From contig CP113055.1 of NCBI GenBank assembly GCA_026625625.1, positions 870,501-934,500 of the forward strand: 64,000 bases of DNA, written 5' to 3'. The notes beneath the pieces are model-generated. The model worked only from the letters and a program-made list of their open reading frames with translations, ran no database searches and was not told the DNA's origin. Position numbers and translations under genes: made by a program. Position 1 is the first letter of the stretch, and every line of letters begins with the position of its first letter. Of the stretch, positions 27,267-36,182 are shown piece by piece. The DNA is from Blastomonas sp. SL216. GTDB lineage: Bacteria; Pseudomonadota; Alphaproteobacteria; Sphingomonadales; Sphingomonadaceae.

Positions 27267-28394
27267 ATGATTGCGTTCGGGCCGATGAGCATCACGCTGT
27301 TGATTTGCGCGGTGCAGGGTCTGCTGCTGGCGACATTGTTATGGCGTGCACCGGTCAACCGGGCGGCGAATCGCTGGCTGGCCTTGCTGATCGTCTCGGT
27401 GGCCGCGCTGATGACGCCGTATATCATTGGCTATGCCGGGTTCTACGAGCTCTGGCCCTGGCTCAGCTTTGCGCCCTTGTCGTATACGCTCGCCTTCGGG
27501 CCATTGCTTTACCTGTATGCATCGACGCTGACCGGCACCCGGCCGTCGATGGTGTGGCCGCACTTCGTGCCGGTGTCGGTGCAATTTTTGGCCTATGCGC
27601 TGGTGTTTCCGTTGCCGCTGCCGACCAAGAACTGGTGGAACACCGTGGCGCATGGCGTGTTCATCGATCCCGCGTTCGATGTCGCGGCGCTGATCAGCAT
27701 CGCTGCTTATGGTGTGGCGGCCTATCTGCGCTACCGCGCCTATCGCGCCTGGCTGGGAGACAATCGAACCGACGGCGCGGTGTTCGAGCCCAGTTGGATT
27801 CGCAATTTTCTCGCCGCGCTCGCCTTGATGGCGGCGGTCTGGACGGGGTTTCTGGTCGCCAAGCAGATCGATCCGTCGCGCGACTATTTCGATCAGTTTC
27901 CGCTCTATATCGGGTTTTCGATGCTGGTGCTGTATCTTGGCATCGGTGGTTGGCGGCATTCGTCCATGGCCTTTCCGGCGATGATCGCGCCGCCGTCGCC
28001 CGAGCTATCAGAGCCAGCCGAGCCTGTGACACCGGGCCGCGATTGGGCTGGGCAGGGCAACACCTGGCTGGAGCGCATCGATGCCGAGCAATTGTGGCGC
28101 GATCCCGGGCTGACGCTCGCGGGACTGGCGCGCATCCTTGGCACCAACACCAGCTATCTGTCGCGTGGGCTGGGCGCGGCGGCGGGCGAGAATTTCAACG
28201 CGATCATTAATCGCCGCCGCGTCGCAGAGATGCAGCGGCTTCTCGCGGTCCCCGGTGAACAGCGCGACCTGCTGACCCTGGCCTTTGAGGTTGGGTTCAA
28301 TTCCAAGGCCAGTTTCAACCGCGCCTTTCAGGATTTCGCCGGCACCAGCCCCAGCCAGTGGCGTCTCAAATCACAAAAATCGCTCGCCGCCTGA
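27267..28394 (+). CDS. Membrane-integrated AraC-family regulator
   Basis: The 375-residue protein has about seven hydrophobic segments (residues 1-235) and a C-terminal AraC-type double helix-turn-helix (LTLAGLARILGTNTSYLSR and LLTLAFEVGFNSKASFNRAF). Such proteins sense signals in the membrane and bind DNA directly. The exported protease-like gene 68 bases downstream is a natural candidate target. Confidence 0.88.
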   Translation: MIAFGPMSITLLICAVQGLLLATLLWRAPVNRAANRWLALLIVSVAALMTPYIIGYAGFYELWPWLSFAPLSYTLAFGPLLYLYASTLTGTRPSMVWPHFVPVSVQFLAYALVFPLPLPTKNWWNTVAHGVFIDPAFDVAALISIAAYGVAAYLRYRAYRAWLGDNRTDGAVFEPSWIRNFLAALALMAAVWTGFLVAKQIDPSRDYFDQFPLYIGFSMLVLYLGIGGWRHSSMAFPAMIAPPSPELSEPAEPVTPGRDWAGQGNTWLERIDAEQLWRDPGLTLAGLARILGTNTSYLSRGLGAAAGENFNAIINRRRVAEMQRLLAVPGEQRDLLTLAFEVGFNSKASFNRAFQDFAGTSPSQWRLKSQKSLAA

Positions 28395-28462
28395 TCATTG
28401 AGGCGCGCAGTTCTGCGATCCTGGCCAGAAGGGCGGTAACACCTGCCAACTGGAGCAACCCC

Positions 28463-30445
28463 ATGAAAAGCCTCTATCTCGCCGCCGCCGCCCTGCTCGC
28501 CCTGCCGCTGCCGCTGGGCGCGACCACTGCCCAGTCTGCCCCTGCCGAGACACCTGCGGCACCGGTTTATGCTGTACGCATGCTGAGCGCCGAACAGGCG
28601 ACCGGCGATGTCACCCTGCTGCGCCGCGCGCTGGAGACGGTCCATCCCGGCCTCTATCGGTACAGCAGCAAGTCCGATATCGACGCAGCCTTTGCGCAAC
28701 TGGAAGCGTCGGCAAGCAAGCCGATCAGCGAGCTGGCGCTGCACGGCGAGATCGCGCGCTTGCTTGCGGCGATCCATTGCGATCACAGCAAGGCGGAAAT
28801 GTCGGATGGGTTGAGCGCATTCCGCAATCAGAACCCCACCCACATGCCGCTGCGCTTCCAGCTGATCGAAGGGCGCATGATCGTGCTGTCGAACGACGGC
28901 CAGCCGGGTGCGCCGCCGGCAGGAAGCGAGATCCTTGGCATCAATGGCATGGCGGTACCGGCGTTGCTGCTCAAGCTTGCCCCGCTGGTGTCCTATGACG
29001 GCACCACGGATCAGGCGATTGCCGCCAAGCTGGCCGATGACAGCGACCTGATGGGCGATGATTTCAACGAGAACTATCCCGCGCTGTTCGGCTTTCCCTA
29101 TAGCTGGCAGGTGGTGTGGAAGCCGGTTGGCGGCAGTGACAAGTCGACGGTTGTCCTGAAGCCGATCCGGTTCGCGCAATGGACCGCGCTGGCCGGACCC
29201 GGCGCGAAATATCGCAGCGAATTCTACAACGCGATCACATGGCGGCTGAATGGCAAGGTCGCGCGGCTGGGGATCGATACCTTCGTCAACTACCGCAACC
29301 CGGTGCAGGCCACGGCATTCCTCAGCGGCTTTTTCGCCGCGATGGCGGAGGCGGGCACCGAGCACCTCGTGCTGGACCTGCGCAAGAACGGCGGTGGTTC
29401 CGAGGACGTGTCGGTCGCGCTTGGGCGCTATCTTATCAACCGCCCCTTCACCTGGTCGCAGCCGATCCGCTACAAGGCCGTGCGCTATGGCGACCTGCCG
29501 CAGTATTTCGAGACCTGGGGCGACCGCGAGGCACGTTTCAACCCGCCTCTTGCAGCCTTTACCCGATCCAATGACGGTTGGTATGATCGCATACCGGTGC
29601 TCAGCGGAGCGCAGCTGAGCGATGCAGATACGACCTTTCAGCAGCAGCCCATCGGTGCGCTCGGGTTTTCGGGTCGAATTACGATCCTGAGCGGCCCGCG
29701 TAATGGATCGGGCGCAACGCGGACCATCGCCCAGCTGAAGGAAAAGGCGGGTGCCGTCGTGATCGGTGAAGACAGCGCCGGGAGCGCAGAAGGGCCGACT
29801 TCGGGCAGCATCTTCCTGATGAAGCTGCCTGAAAGCGGGATCAAGGTGCGCATCCCCGAAGCCTGGAACCGCACCGCAATCGCCAGTTTCACTCCGGGCA
29901 AAGGGGTCGCGGTTGACCAGCTGGTGGTCCCCACGCTTGCCGATTTCGAGGCAGGGCGCGATCGGACGATCGCCGTGGCCCAGGGGCTGCTCACCGCACC
30001 TGTCGATACCGGAGCGGCGGTGGCCAAGGCGCTGGCAGGCGATTGGAGCGGCACGCTCGACTACCGCGACTATTGCAAGGATAGCCGGGTGACGCTGCCC
30101 ACCCAGATGCAAAGCGACGGCCGAATGCTCGCATGGACGTTCGATGATGGCCCGGGCAAGACCGTGCGCTCGTCCGAGACCTGGGTTTTCAGCGCATCCG
30201 GCCAATCGCTGATCATCACGGCGGGCAAGAACGCTCCCGAGCCATGGCGTGTTGCGGAATCGCGGGCTTCGGCGGATGGCGCTTCGTACACCCTGGTGCT
30301 CGAAGGCGAGAGCATCGAGAACGATCGCAAGGTGCTCGCCCGCAAGATCCTGACCCGCGACGGCAATCGGCTGCGCATCACCAAGCAGACCCGCGTTGCA
30401 GGCGAACCCTTTCTGATGCGGCAAAGCTATGAACTGCGGCAGTGA
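28463..30445 (+). CDS. Exported S41-type peptidase-like protein
   Basis: The 660-residue protein has a signal peptide (MKSLYLAAAALLALPLPLGA) and a central S41 tail-specific protease-like domain with HLVLDLRKNGGGSEDVSVAL and SGPRNGSGATRTIAQLKEKA, which holds the expected catalytic Ser, followed by GEDSAGSAEG. The C-terminal 130 residues are a separate beta-rich domain. ATG 28463 was chosen for the signal peptide. Substrate is unknown. Confidence 0.82.
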   Translation: MKSLYLAAAALLALPLPLGATTAQSAPAETPAAPVYAVRMLSAEQATGDVTLLRRALETVHPGLYRYSSKSDIDAAFAQLEASASKPISELALHGEIARLLAAIHCDHSKAEMSDGLSAFRNQNPTHMPLRFQLIEGRMIVLSNDGQPGAPPAGSEILGINGMAVPALLLKLAPLVSYDGTTDQAIAAKLADDSDLMGDDFNENYPALFGFPYSWQVVWKPVGGSDKSTVVLKPIRFAQWTALAGPGAKYRSEFYNAITWRLNGKVARLGIDTFVNYRNPVQATAFLSGFFAAMAEAGTEHLVLDLRKNGGGSEDVSVALGRYLINRPFTWSQPIRYKAVRYGDLPQYFETWGDREARFNPPLAAFTRSNDGWYDRIPVLSGAQLSDADTTFQQQPIGALGFSGRITILSGPRNGSGATRTIAQLKEKAGAVVIGEDSAGSAEGPTSGSIFLMKLPESGIKVRIPEAWNRTAIASFTPGKGVAVDQLVVPTLADFEAGRDRTIAVAQGLLTAPVDTGAAVAKALAGDWSGTLDYRDYCKDSRVTLPTQMQSDGRMLAWTFDDGPGKTVRSSETWVFSASGQSLIITAGKNAPEPWRVAESRASADGASYTLVLEGESIENDRKVLARKILTRDGNRLRITKQTRVAGEPFLMRQSYELRQ

Positions 30446-30449
30446 GGCT

Positions 30450-30483
30450 GGGCAGGCGAGGTCGCTGACCTGCGCGGCTGCCC
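30450..30483. terminator. Hairpin between convergent genes
   Basis: GGGCAG and CTGCCC form the outer arms and AGGTC/GACCT around GCT the inner stem, between the S41-like gene and the dehalogenase gene. No T-run follows. Confidence 0.4.
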
Positions 30484-30490
30484 GATCAGG

Positions 30491-31396
30491 CTAGCCTCTC
30501 GATTGTCCCGCAACATCCAGGATGCACCGCACGAACCCTTGCGGATCGTCCTCCTGGATGAAGTGGCTGCCGCTCAAGGTGCAGTGGTTCTGCCCCGCAG
30601 TCCCCGGCACACGGCCCACGAACAGTGCATCGCCGCCGCGCGTGATTGGATCGCGGTCGCTGAAGCAGCACAGGAAGGGCTTGGTCCACTGGTCCAGCAC
30701 TTCCCACGCCTTCAGCTGATCGGGCACCGCGACATTGGGGCCCAGCGGCACGAAGCTGGGGAAGATGCGCGCGCCAGCCTTGTAGCTGCCATCGGGGAAG
30801 GGGGCGTCATAGGCGGCGATCTCGGCCTCGGAAAGCGTGCGTGCGGTGCCCCGGGCGATGATCTTGCCGATCGGGAAGATCGGGCTGTACTTGGAGAACG
30901 CCCGCCAGATGGCAAAGGCGCGCGGCGCGTCCTGGCCGGCGGGCAGGCCGCCATTGGACAGGACGACGCCGTTGAACCGCTCGGGCATTTCAGCGACAAG
31001 GCGCAGGCCGATCAGCGAGCCCCAGTCCTGGCAGGCGAGCGTGATGTTCTTGAGATCGAGCTTCTCGATCCAGCGGCGCATCCAGGCGACATGGCGGGCA
31101 TAGCTATAGTCGCTCTTGCGCGCGAGCTTGTCCGATTTTCCAAAGCCGATCAGATCGGGCGCGAGCACGCGATAGCCGGCATTGGCAACAGGGCCGATCA
31201 TGAAGCGGTAGAGATAGCTCCAGCTCGGCTCGCCGTGCATCATCAGCACGACCGGGGCATCGAGCGAGCCTTCGTCGACATAATGCACGCGCATCCTAGT
31301 GCCATCGTCCGGATCGGCAATCTCGGCATAATGCGGGGCGAATGGAAAGTCGGGAATCCCTGCAAACCGGCTGTCCGGCGTTCTCAAAACCCGCAT
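30491..31396 (-). CDS. Haloalkane dehalogenase
   Basis: This alpha/beta hydrolase cleaves carbon-halogen bonds hydrolytically. The 301-residue protein matches the DhlA-like subfamily: oxyanion/halide region HGEPSWSYLYR (54-64), nucleophile D124 followed by W125 in CQDWGS, an acid in FSDRDP (247/249) and H278 in GSHFIQED. The Trp after the nucleophile distinguishes it from epoxide hydrolases. It lies downstream of a two-component system on the same strand. Confidence 0.88.
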   Translation of the reverse strand: MRVLRTPDSRFAGIPDFPFAPHYAEIADPDDGTRMRVHYVDEGSLDAPVVLMMHGEPSWSYLYRFMIGPVANAGYRVLAPDLIGFGKSDKLARKSDYSYARHVAWMRRWIEKLDLKNITLACQDWGSLIGLRLVAEMPERFNGVVLSNGGLPAGQDAPRAFAIWRAFSKYSPIFPIGKIIARGTARTLSEAEIAAYDAPFPDGSYKAGARIFPSFVPLGPNVAVPDQLKAWEVLDQWTKPFLCCFSDRDPITRGGDALFVGRVPGTAGQNHCTLSGSHFIQEDDPQGFVRCILDVAGQSRG

Positions 31397-31475
31397 AAAC
31401 CCTCCGCTGCCATCATCTTATGGCATAGCGTATGACATATGATTGGTGCGCGCGCAACCGGGCGATGTTTACCAG

Positions 31476-32138
31476 TCAGGCTTGGCCGGTGCGAAAGGCT
31501 TCGCGCACGGCGTCGCTGCGCGAGTTCACCTCTAGCTTGCGGTAGATGGATTTGACATGCGTGCCGACGGTATGGGGCGAAATGCCCAGCGTGCGTGCAG
31601 CCTCCTTGTAGCTCTGCCCCTTGGCAAAGGCCTGAAGCAGTTCGGTTTCGCGTTGTGACAAGCGGTTTTCCGGATTGGTCGCAATCGGCCCTGGAGCCTC
31701 GGCTTCGGCGCGCAGAAAGCCGAGCAGATAGATGGCCGCTGCCGGGCTGACCGGTGCGCCGCCTTCCAGCGTGGCGGCGATGCCATCAAGGATGACCTGC
31801 GGCGTGCTGTCCTTGAGCAGATAGCCATCCGCGCCCGCCATGATGGCTTTGACCACGGTGTCGCGATCACCAAAGGTGCTGATGATCAGCGCCTTGGCCG
31901 ATGTCTGCGCCTTGATCCTGGGCACCAGATCATAGCCTAGCCCATCGGGCAGGCCGATATCGAGCAGGAACAGGTCGGGCGACTGGGTGAGCAGCGCGTC
32001 GGCACTGGCGATATCGGGCGCCATCCCCAGAATTTGGTAGCTGGGCTCCATCGCGATGATGCCCTGAAAATACTGACGCACCATCGGATCGTCCTCGACA
32101 ATGGCGATGCGCGCTGCGGGGCGTTCGGTTCCGGTCAT
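31476..32138 (-). CDS. LuxR/NarL-type response regulator
   Basis: The 220-residue regulator has an N-terminal receiver domain with acidic pocket EDD (15-17) and phospho-acceptor D60 in FLLDIGLPDG, and a C-terminal LuxR HTH (RETELLQAFAKGQSYKEAA and HTVGTHVKSIYRKL). It follows its cognate kinase gene by 53 bases. A candidate operator lies just upstream at 32177. Confidence 0.93.
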   Translation of the reverse strand: MTGTERPAARIAIVEDDPMVRQYFQGIIAMEPSYQILGMAPDIASADALLTQSPDLFLLDIGLPDGLGYDLVPRIKAQTSAKALIISTFGDRDTVVKAIMAGADGYLLKDSTPQVILDGIAATLEGGAPVSPAAAIYLLGFLRAEAEAPGPIATNPENRLSQRETELLQAFAKGQSYKEAARTLGISPHTVGTHVKSIYRKLEVNSRSDAVREAFRTGQA

Positions 32139-32176
32139 GCGGTCTTATCCCCCGGAACCGATGCGATGCGAAGATA

Positions 32177-32189
32177 CCATGATATGGGA
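32177..32189. promoter_or_regulatory. Candidate operator CCATGATATGGGA before the response regulator gene
   Basis: The 13-mer lies 39 bases before the response-regulator start, between the kinase and regulator genes. The same 13-mer occurs in a larger nested palindrome at 35406-35440. The symmetric half-sites CCAT/ATGG suggest a dimeric binding protein. Confidence 0.45.
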
Positions 32190-32191
32190 TG

Positions 32192-34093
32192 TCATTCGGC
32201 AGCCACCGTCCCGCGCATTGGCAGCGACAGGGTGATCCGCGTGCCTTTGCCGCCTGCGCCCGGTTCAACCGCGACATGGCCCTGCACCGATGCGGCGCGC
32301 AGCTGCATGTTGGTGAGGCCTCGTCCGGCCTCGCCGGTGGTGTTGATGCCCTTGCCATCATCGTCCACGGTCAGCACGAGCCCTTGACCCTCGCGCACCG
32401 CACGGACAGCGATGCGCGACCCGCCGGCATGTTTGAGCGCATTGGTCACAGCCTCCTGCAGCACGCGGAAGATCTGCAGCACGTCGCGCGGGCCGAAATC
32501 GGCGACGTCGGCGATGGCCGGGTCCTCGTGCCATTCAAAGGCGATTCCGGTCGCCTCGATCCGCGGCTGCACGCGCGCCTTGAAGGTGGCCAGCGCGGAG
32601 CTGAGCGATTCGCCGACCGAATCCATCGAATCGACCATCAGCCGCATCTCGTCGATCACCGATTGCAGGCCTTCGGCCACCACTGCCGGCTCCGCAACGC
32701 CGACGCGCGCGGAAAGCATGATCGACATGAGCTGGCTGCCCAGGCCGTCGTGCAGATCGCGCATGATGCGGCGGCGTTCCTCGTCGAGCGTCTGCTGACG
32801 GATCAGCGCCTGCTCGCGCTGCGCGGCTTCGGCGAGCTCCGCCTCGCGCTGTTCGACCTTGGCCTGCAGCATGGCGTTGAGCGCGCCCTGCGACTGGAAA
32901 AGCCGGAAATTGCGCGCCAGAAATGCTGCAGTCATCGCCAGCAGCAGGAAAACCGAGCTGTTGAGCAGATTGCCTTCGCCCAAGCCCCATTGCGGAAACC
33001 AGCTGCCAAAGGCATCGAACGCCAAGGCGGTCGCCATCACGGTCAACAGCACGCTCTCGATCAGCCTGTCTTCCTTCTGGCTCGCGAAATGCCAGATCAG
33101 CCGGGCGATGACGAAGATCGTCGATCCCATCAGATACCAGATCCAGATCGACGTGGGGGTATCGAACCCTTGCGGCATCGGCACGCGATAGATGTGCCAC
33201 GCGATGACCGCCATCGTGGTGCCGTAGAGTGTCAGCATCACCGGTTGCAATCCCCGCATCGGTTGCCGCGTCCAGCTGTCGATGAAGCACAGCAAGGCTG
33301 TCGGGATGAACAGGTAGATTGCAAAGAATGCCAGCATTCGCCCCCAGCCATCGACGGGAGGATCGAGCCAGAGCGAATAGGTCATATAGGCGACGAAGGC
33401 AGCGCACAGCGCGCTGAGCCAGGCGGCAAAGCGCCAGTCATCCGAGCGGAAGATCATGATCGCGGCAAGCAGGCCCAACATCCCGAGCACCGCTGCCGAA
33501 AGACCGTAAAAGCCGTTGATGAGAAACAGCCGCCGCGAGCTGAACCGTTCGAGCGCGCCGAATTCAGAAATGATCGGCGGATAGATATCGGTATAGGGAT
33601 AGCCGTTGCGTACGGTGACATAGTTGAGCTGGTTGACGCCCGGCCGCAACAGTCCGGCAGGAATACGCGTCAGGAACGTGGTCTGGCCATCGAACGAAAC
33701 CCTGCCCGGCTGCATTCTGCCGCGGGCATAGAGCGTCGAGCCATTGACCGCCATCCGGTAGTTGTCGACCTGCAATGTGGAGATGATGCCCAGGCCATCG
33801 GCGGGGACCTTATCGACCTTGAAGGCGATGCGGACGCTGAATATCGCGGTGTCGCAGCAATGGGTCCAGGGCAATTCGATCGGCTTGTAGTCGCCCTTCG
33901 CAGCGGCCTCCAGCGTTGGTTCGGCAATGCGGGCAACGCTCGTTTCGACGATCTCCATCGGCGGCGGAGCCTGGCTTCGGTCTGCATGCAGCCGCGGATC
34001 GATCAACAGCCAGTAGATCAGTTGCACGCCGATGATCGCCAAGCCGAAAACGGCAAGCTGCCGCCAGTAAGCGCTACGCAAAGCCCCTTGCAT
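32192..34093 (-). CDS. Sensor histidine kinase (7TM-type sensor, HisKA_3)
   Basis: The 633-residue kinase has a membrane anchor (about 12-30), a beta-rich extracytoplasmic region (about 40-185) like 7TMR-DISM extracellular domains, seven or so hydrophobic segments (about 190-400), a coiled coil, the HisKA_3 phosphorylation site H448 in MRDLHDGLGSQL and an HATPase domain (EAVTNALKHA, VDDDGKGI, GRGLTNM). It is the partner of the regulator at 31476. Confidence 0.92.
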   Translation of the reverse strand: MQGALRSAYWRQLAVFGLAIIGVQLIYWLLIDPRLHADRSQAPPPMEIVETSVARIAEPTLEAAAKGDYKPIELPWTHCCDTAIFSVRIAFKVDKVPADGLGIISTLQVDNYRMAVNGSTLYARGRMQPGRVSFDGQTTFLTRIPAGLLRPGVNQLNYVTVRNGYPYTDIYPPIISEFGALERFSSRRLFLINGFYGLSAAVLGMLGLLAAIMIFRSDDWRFAAWLSALCAAFVAYMTYSLWLDPPVDGWGRMLAFFAIYLFIPTALLCFIDSWTRQPMRGLQPVMLTLYGTTMAVIAWHIYRVPMPQGFDTPTSIWIWYLMGSTIFVIARLIWHFASQKEDRLIESVLLTVMATALAFDAFGSWFPQWGLGEGNLLNSSVFLLLAMTAAFLARNFRLFQSQGALNAMLQAKVEQREAELAEAAQREQALIRQQTLDEERRRIMRDLHDGLGSQLMSIMLSARVGVAEPAVVAEGLQSVIDEMRLMVDSMDSVGESLSSALATFKARVQPRIEATGIAFEWHEDPAIADVADFGPRDVLQIFRVLQEAVTNALKHAGGSRIAVRAVREGQGLVLTVDDDGKGINTTGEAGRGLTNMQLRAASVQGHVAVEPGAGGKGTRITLSLPMRGTVAAE

Positions 34094-34368
34094 CCATATT
34101 CCCCCCCCATTTTAAGGGAGGGATGCAACATATTCTTAACCGTGAAAAGGGGTAACGCGAAGGCCCATTTTTGCGCCATGCCAAGCACCGGTGGCGCATA
34201 AGGCCGGTTGGCGGGTCAGCAGCGCGGATTGCTTGTGCGTTGCAATGCTTGCATGAAGCGCAAGACAGATCACCAGACGGGTATGGGTCTTGGCAGGATA
34301 TCACGTATCGCATGGCGGACTATATGATGCGAACGCTCAGCCAGGCTGCGCGAATGAGGGGGACAAAG

Positions 34369-35397
34369 ATGAAGCAAATGCTGTTCTGGCCGCTGGCATC
34401 GGCTGCCCTTGTGCCGCTGCCGCTATGGGCGAATGATAGCCAGGCCAGTGTCACCATGGGTGGCCTCGTGCTCGAACAGAACGAGCAGATCAGCATGGAC
34501 AGCGAGGACCTGTACCTGTCACTCGATCGCGTGCGCGTTCGCTACACCTATACCAACCATAGCGATAAGCCGGTCACGGTGCTTGTTGCCTTTCCGCTTC
34601 CTGATGTGCCGCTGGAAGGCAGCGATTCCGAATGGCTGGAGGCAGGCTATCCCGATTGGGATGTGATCGACATGCAGACGCTGGTCGATGGCCAGCCCGC
34701 GAAGCTGTCACGCATCGATATCGCCAGGGTGAACGGCAAGGACATTGGCAAAAGGCTGAAGGCGCTGGGATGGCCGGCTGTCCATTGGACCGATCCGGAT
34801 TTCAACGCCCGCCTGAATGTGCTCTCGGCCGATCAGAAGGCTGCGCTGATCGCCGAAGGCCTCCTGACCACCGAATATGTCTTCGAAGGCGATGTCCGGC
34901 CGGCATGGACGGTGTCCACCAGCTTTGTCCGCACGCAGACATTCGCACCTGGCGTGCCGATCATCGTCGAACACAGCTATGCGCCGATGCTGGGCGGCAC
35001 CGTGGGCAGCGGGCTTGGCCGTGATGCGCGGGTGGCCCCGGGTGGCCGGCTGGATCCGGAGAGCGATTATATCAAGCGCTATTGCGTCGATGATGCCTTC
35101 CTGCGCGGATTTGATCGCAAGCGTTATCTGCCTTCGGGCGAAGAGAACCCGAAGGTCTACCCGATGGAACAATGGATCGGCTATGCGCTCAAGCCCGGCG
35201 CCAACTGGAAGGGCAAGATCGGGCGCTTTCACCTCACTATCGACAAGGGCGAGCCCGAGCGGCTGGTCAGCCTGTGCATGGACGGGCTGCGCAAGGTGAG
35301 CCCGACCCGGTTCGAGGTCACCAAGACCGATTACGAGCCCGATCGCGATCTCGACCTGCTGTTTGTCTCCATGTCGCGGCTCGAAGGCGAACCGTAA
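34369..35397 (+). CDS. Exported DUF4424 family protein
   Basis: The 342-residue protein has a signal peptide (MKQMLFWPLASAALVPLPLWA) and the beta-rich DUF4424-like sequence VRVRYTYTNHSDKPVTVLVAFPLPD (motif region near residue 55). ATG 34369 follows GAGGGGGA. The family function is unknown. It is divergent from the histidine kinase and may be a target of that system. Confidence 0.8.
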   Translation: MKQMLFWPLASAALVPLPLWANDSQASVTMGGLVLEQNEQISMDSEDLYLSLDRVRVRYTYTNHSDKPVTVLVAFPLPDVPLEGSDSEWLEAGYPDWDVIDMQTLVDGQPAKLSRIDIARVNGKDIGKRLKALGWPAVHWTDPDFNARLNVLSADQKAALIAEGLLTTEYVFEGDVRPAWTVSTSFVRTQTFAPGVPIIVEHSYAPMLGGTVGSGLGRDARVAPGGRLDPESDYIKRYCVDDAFLRGFDRKRYLPSGEENPKVYPMEQWIGYALKPGANWKGKIGRFHLTIDKGEPERLVSLCMDGLRKVSPTRFEVTKTDYEPDRDLDLLFVSMSRLEGEP

Positions 35398-35405
35398 TGC
35401 CTGGC

Positions 35406-35440
35406 TATCCCATGATATGGGACCCATCCCGCATGGGATA
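35406..35440. promoter_or_regulatory. Nested palindrome before a secreted-protein gene
   Basis: Outer arms TATCCCATG (35406-35414) and CATGGGATA (35432-35440) are perfect inverted repeats. Inside are ATGGG-A-CCCAT and the 13-mer CCATGATATGGGA (35410-35422) also found before the response-regulator gene. It lies 64 bases before the ATG at 35504. It could be an operator with two dimer sites or an mRNA hairpin. Confidence 0.55.
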
Positions 35441-35503
35441 CCGCGCCTGAAGCGCCCCGTCTAATCCTGCTACCAGCAAACCGCATGGTAACAGGAGAAG
35501 ACA

Positions 35504-35821
35504 ATGCCCAAGACCCAAAACCGCAAGAAGCTGCTGATCGGCGCAGGCCTGTCGCTCGCCAATCTGGCGCTGATCGGCGGCATGGCCATGGCCACCATGA
35601 ACATGCCTGCACAGGCGCAGGGCCAGAACCGCGAAACGATCGTCAAGCCGAACCGCGCGGTGGCGTGCCCCTCGGGCTGGCGCACCCCGGATGGCGATAC
35701 CTCGCTTTGCGAACCCATGGGAACCACCGCACCCAAGATCTATGCCAAGAAGGAAAAGGAGACCTGCGCGGACGGCTATTACGAAGTCTATCGCCTGTGG
35801 TGCTCCACCAAGCGGCCCTGA
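35504..35821 (+). CDS. Small exported Cys-containing protein
   Basis: The 105-residue product has a basic N-terminus and hydrophobic signal sequence (about 9-32, ending NMPAQAQ). The mature part has four Cys (VACPSGW, SLCEPMG, ETCADGYYEV, LWCSTK), probably two disulfides. AGGAGAAG precedes the ATG. No family is recognised. Confidence 0.75.
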   Translation: MPKTQNRKKLLIGAGLSLANLALIGGMAMATMNMPAQAQGQNRETIVKPNRAVACPSGWRTPDGDTSLCEPMGTTAPKIYAKKEKETCADGYYEVYRLWCSTKRP

Positions 35822-36182
35822 TCGGCTTTGTTCGGCGGGCTCTGGCTGGCGACCGGGCCATTGCCGTGCCGTCATGGCCTGCTCGGGCGGGGCAGCCGAT
35901 CGTGCCCGCCGGGCTGCTCCTCCCGACCAAGGGATGTTGATAGCACTGGCCATTGCGACCCGTGCCAGTGCGATCAACCGGGAGCGCGGGACACCCCCCG
36001 CGCTCCCAAATGCATGCATGGGGCATGCCCGCATATGCACGCATGGCAGGTTCGCCGCTCTTTACAGGGCCGGATGCTGGTTTTGGACGAGCGATCACCC
36101 ATATTCTGCAAGGCGGCGAACGCGTCCGGCCCGGTAACGCGGCCGAGACGCGGGGGGTGCCGATGCGGACAGGGAACAGCCA
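35822..36182. other. Intergenic region without a supported gene
   Basis: The 361 bases contain only overlapping short frames. Around 36011-36048 there is a cluster of ATGCAT, GCATGC and the 10-bp palindrome GGGCATGCCC. No promoter can be assigned with confidence. Confidence 0.5.

Noticed and set aside
28328-30424. Open frame of 698 codons on the minus strand
   Set aside because: It is antisense to the S41-like gene, which has a signal peptide and protease motifs. No motif is present in the antisense product.
32189-34201. Open frame of 670 codons on the plus strand
   Set aside because: It is antisense to the histidine kinase gene with intact H-box and ATPase motifs.
36011-36048. Cluster of ATGCAT/GCATGC palindromes
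   Set aside because: Interesting composition but no gene context, spacing rule or second copy that would support a function.
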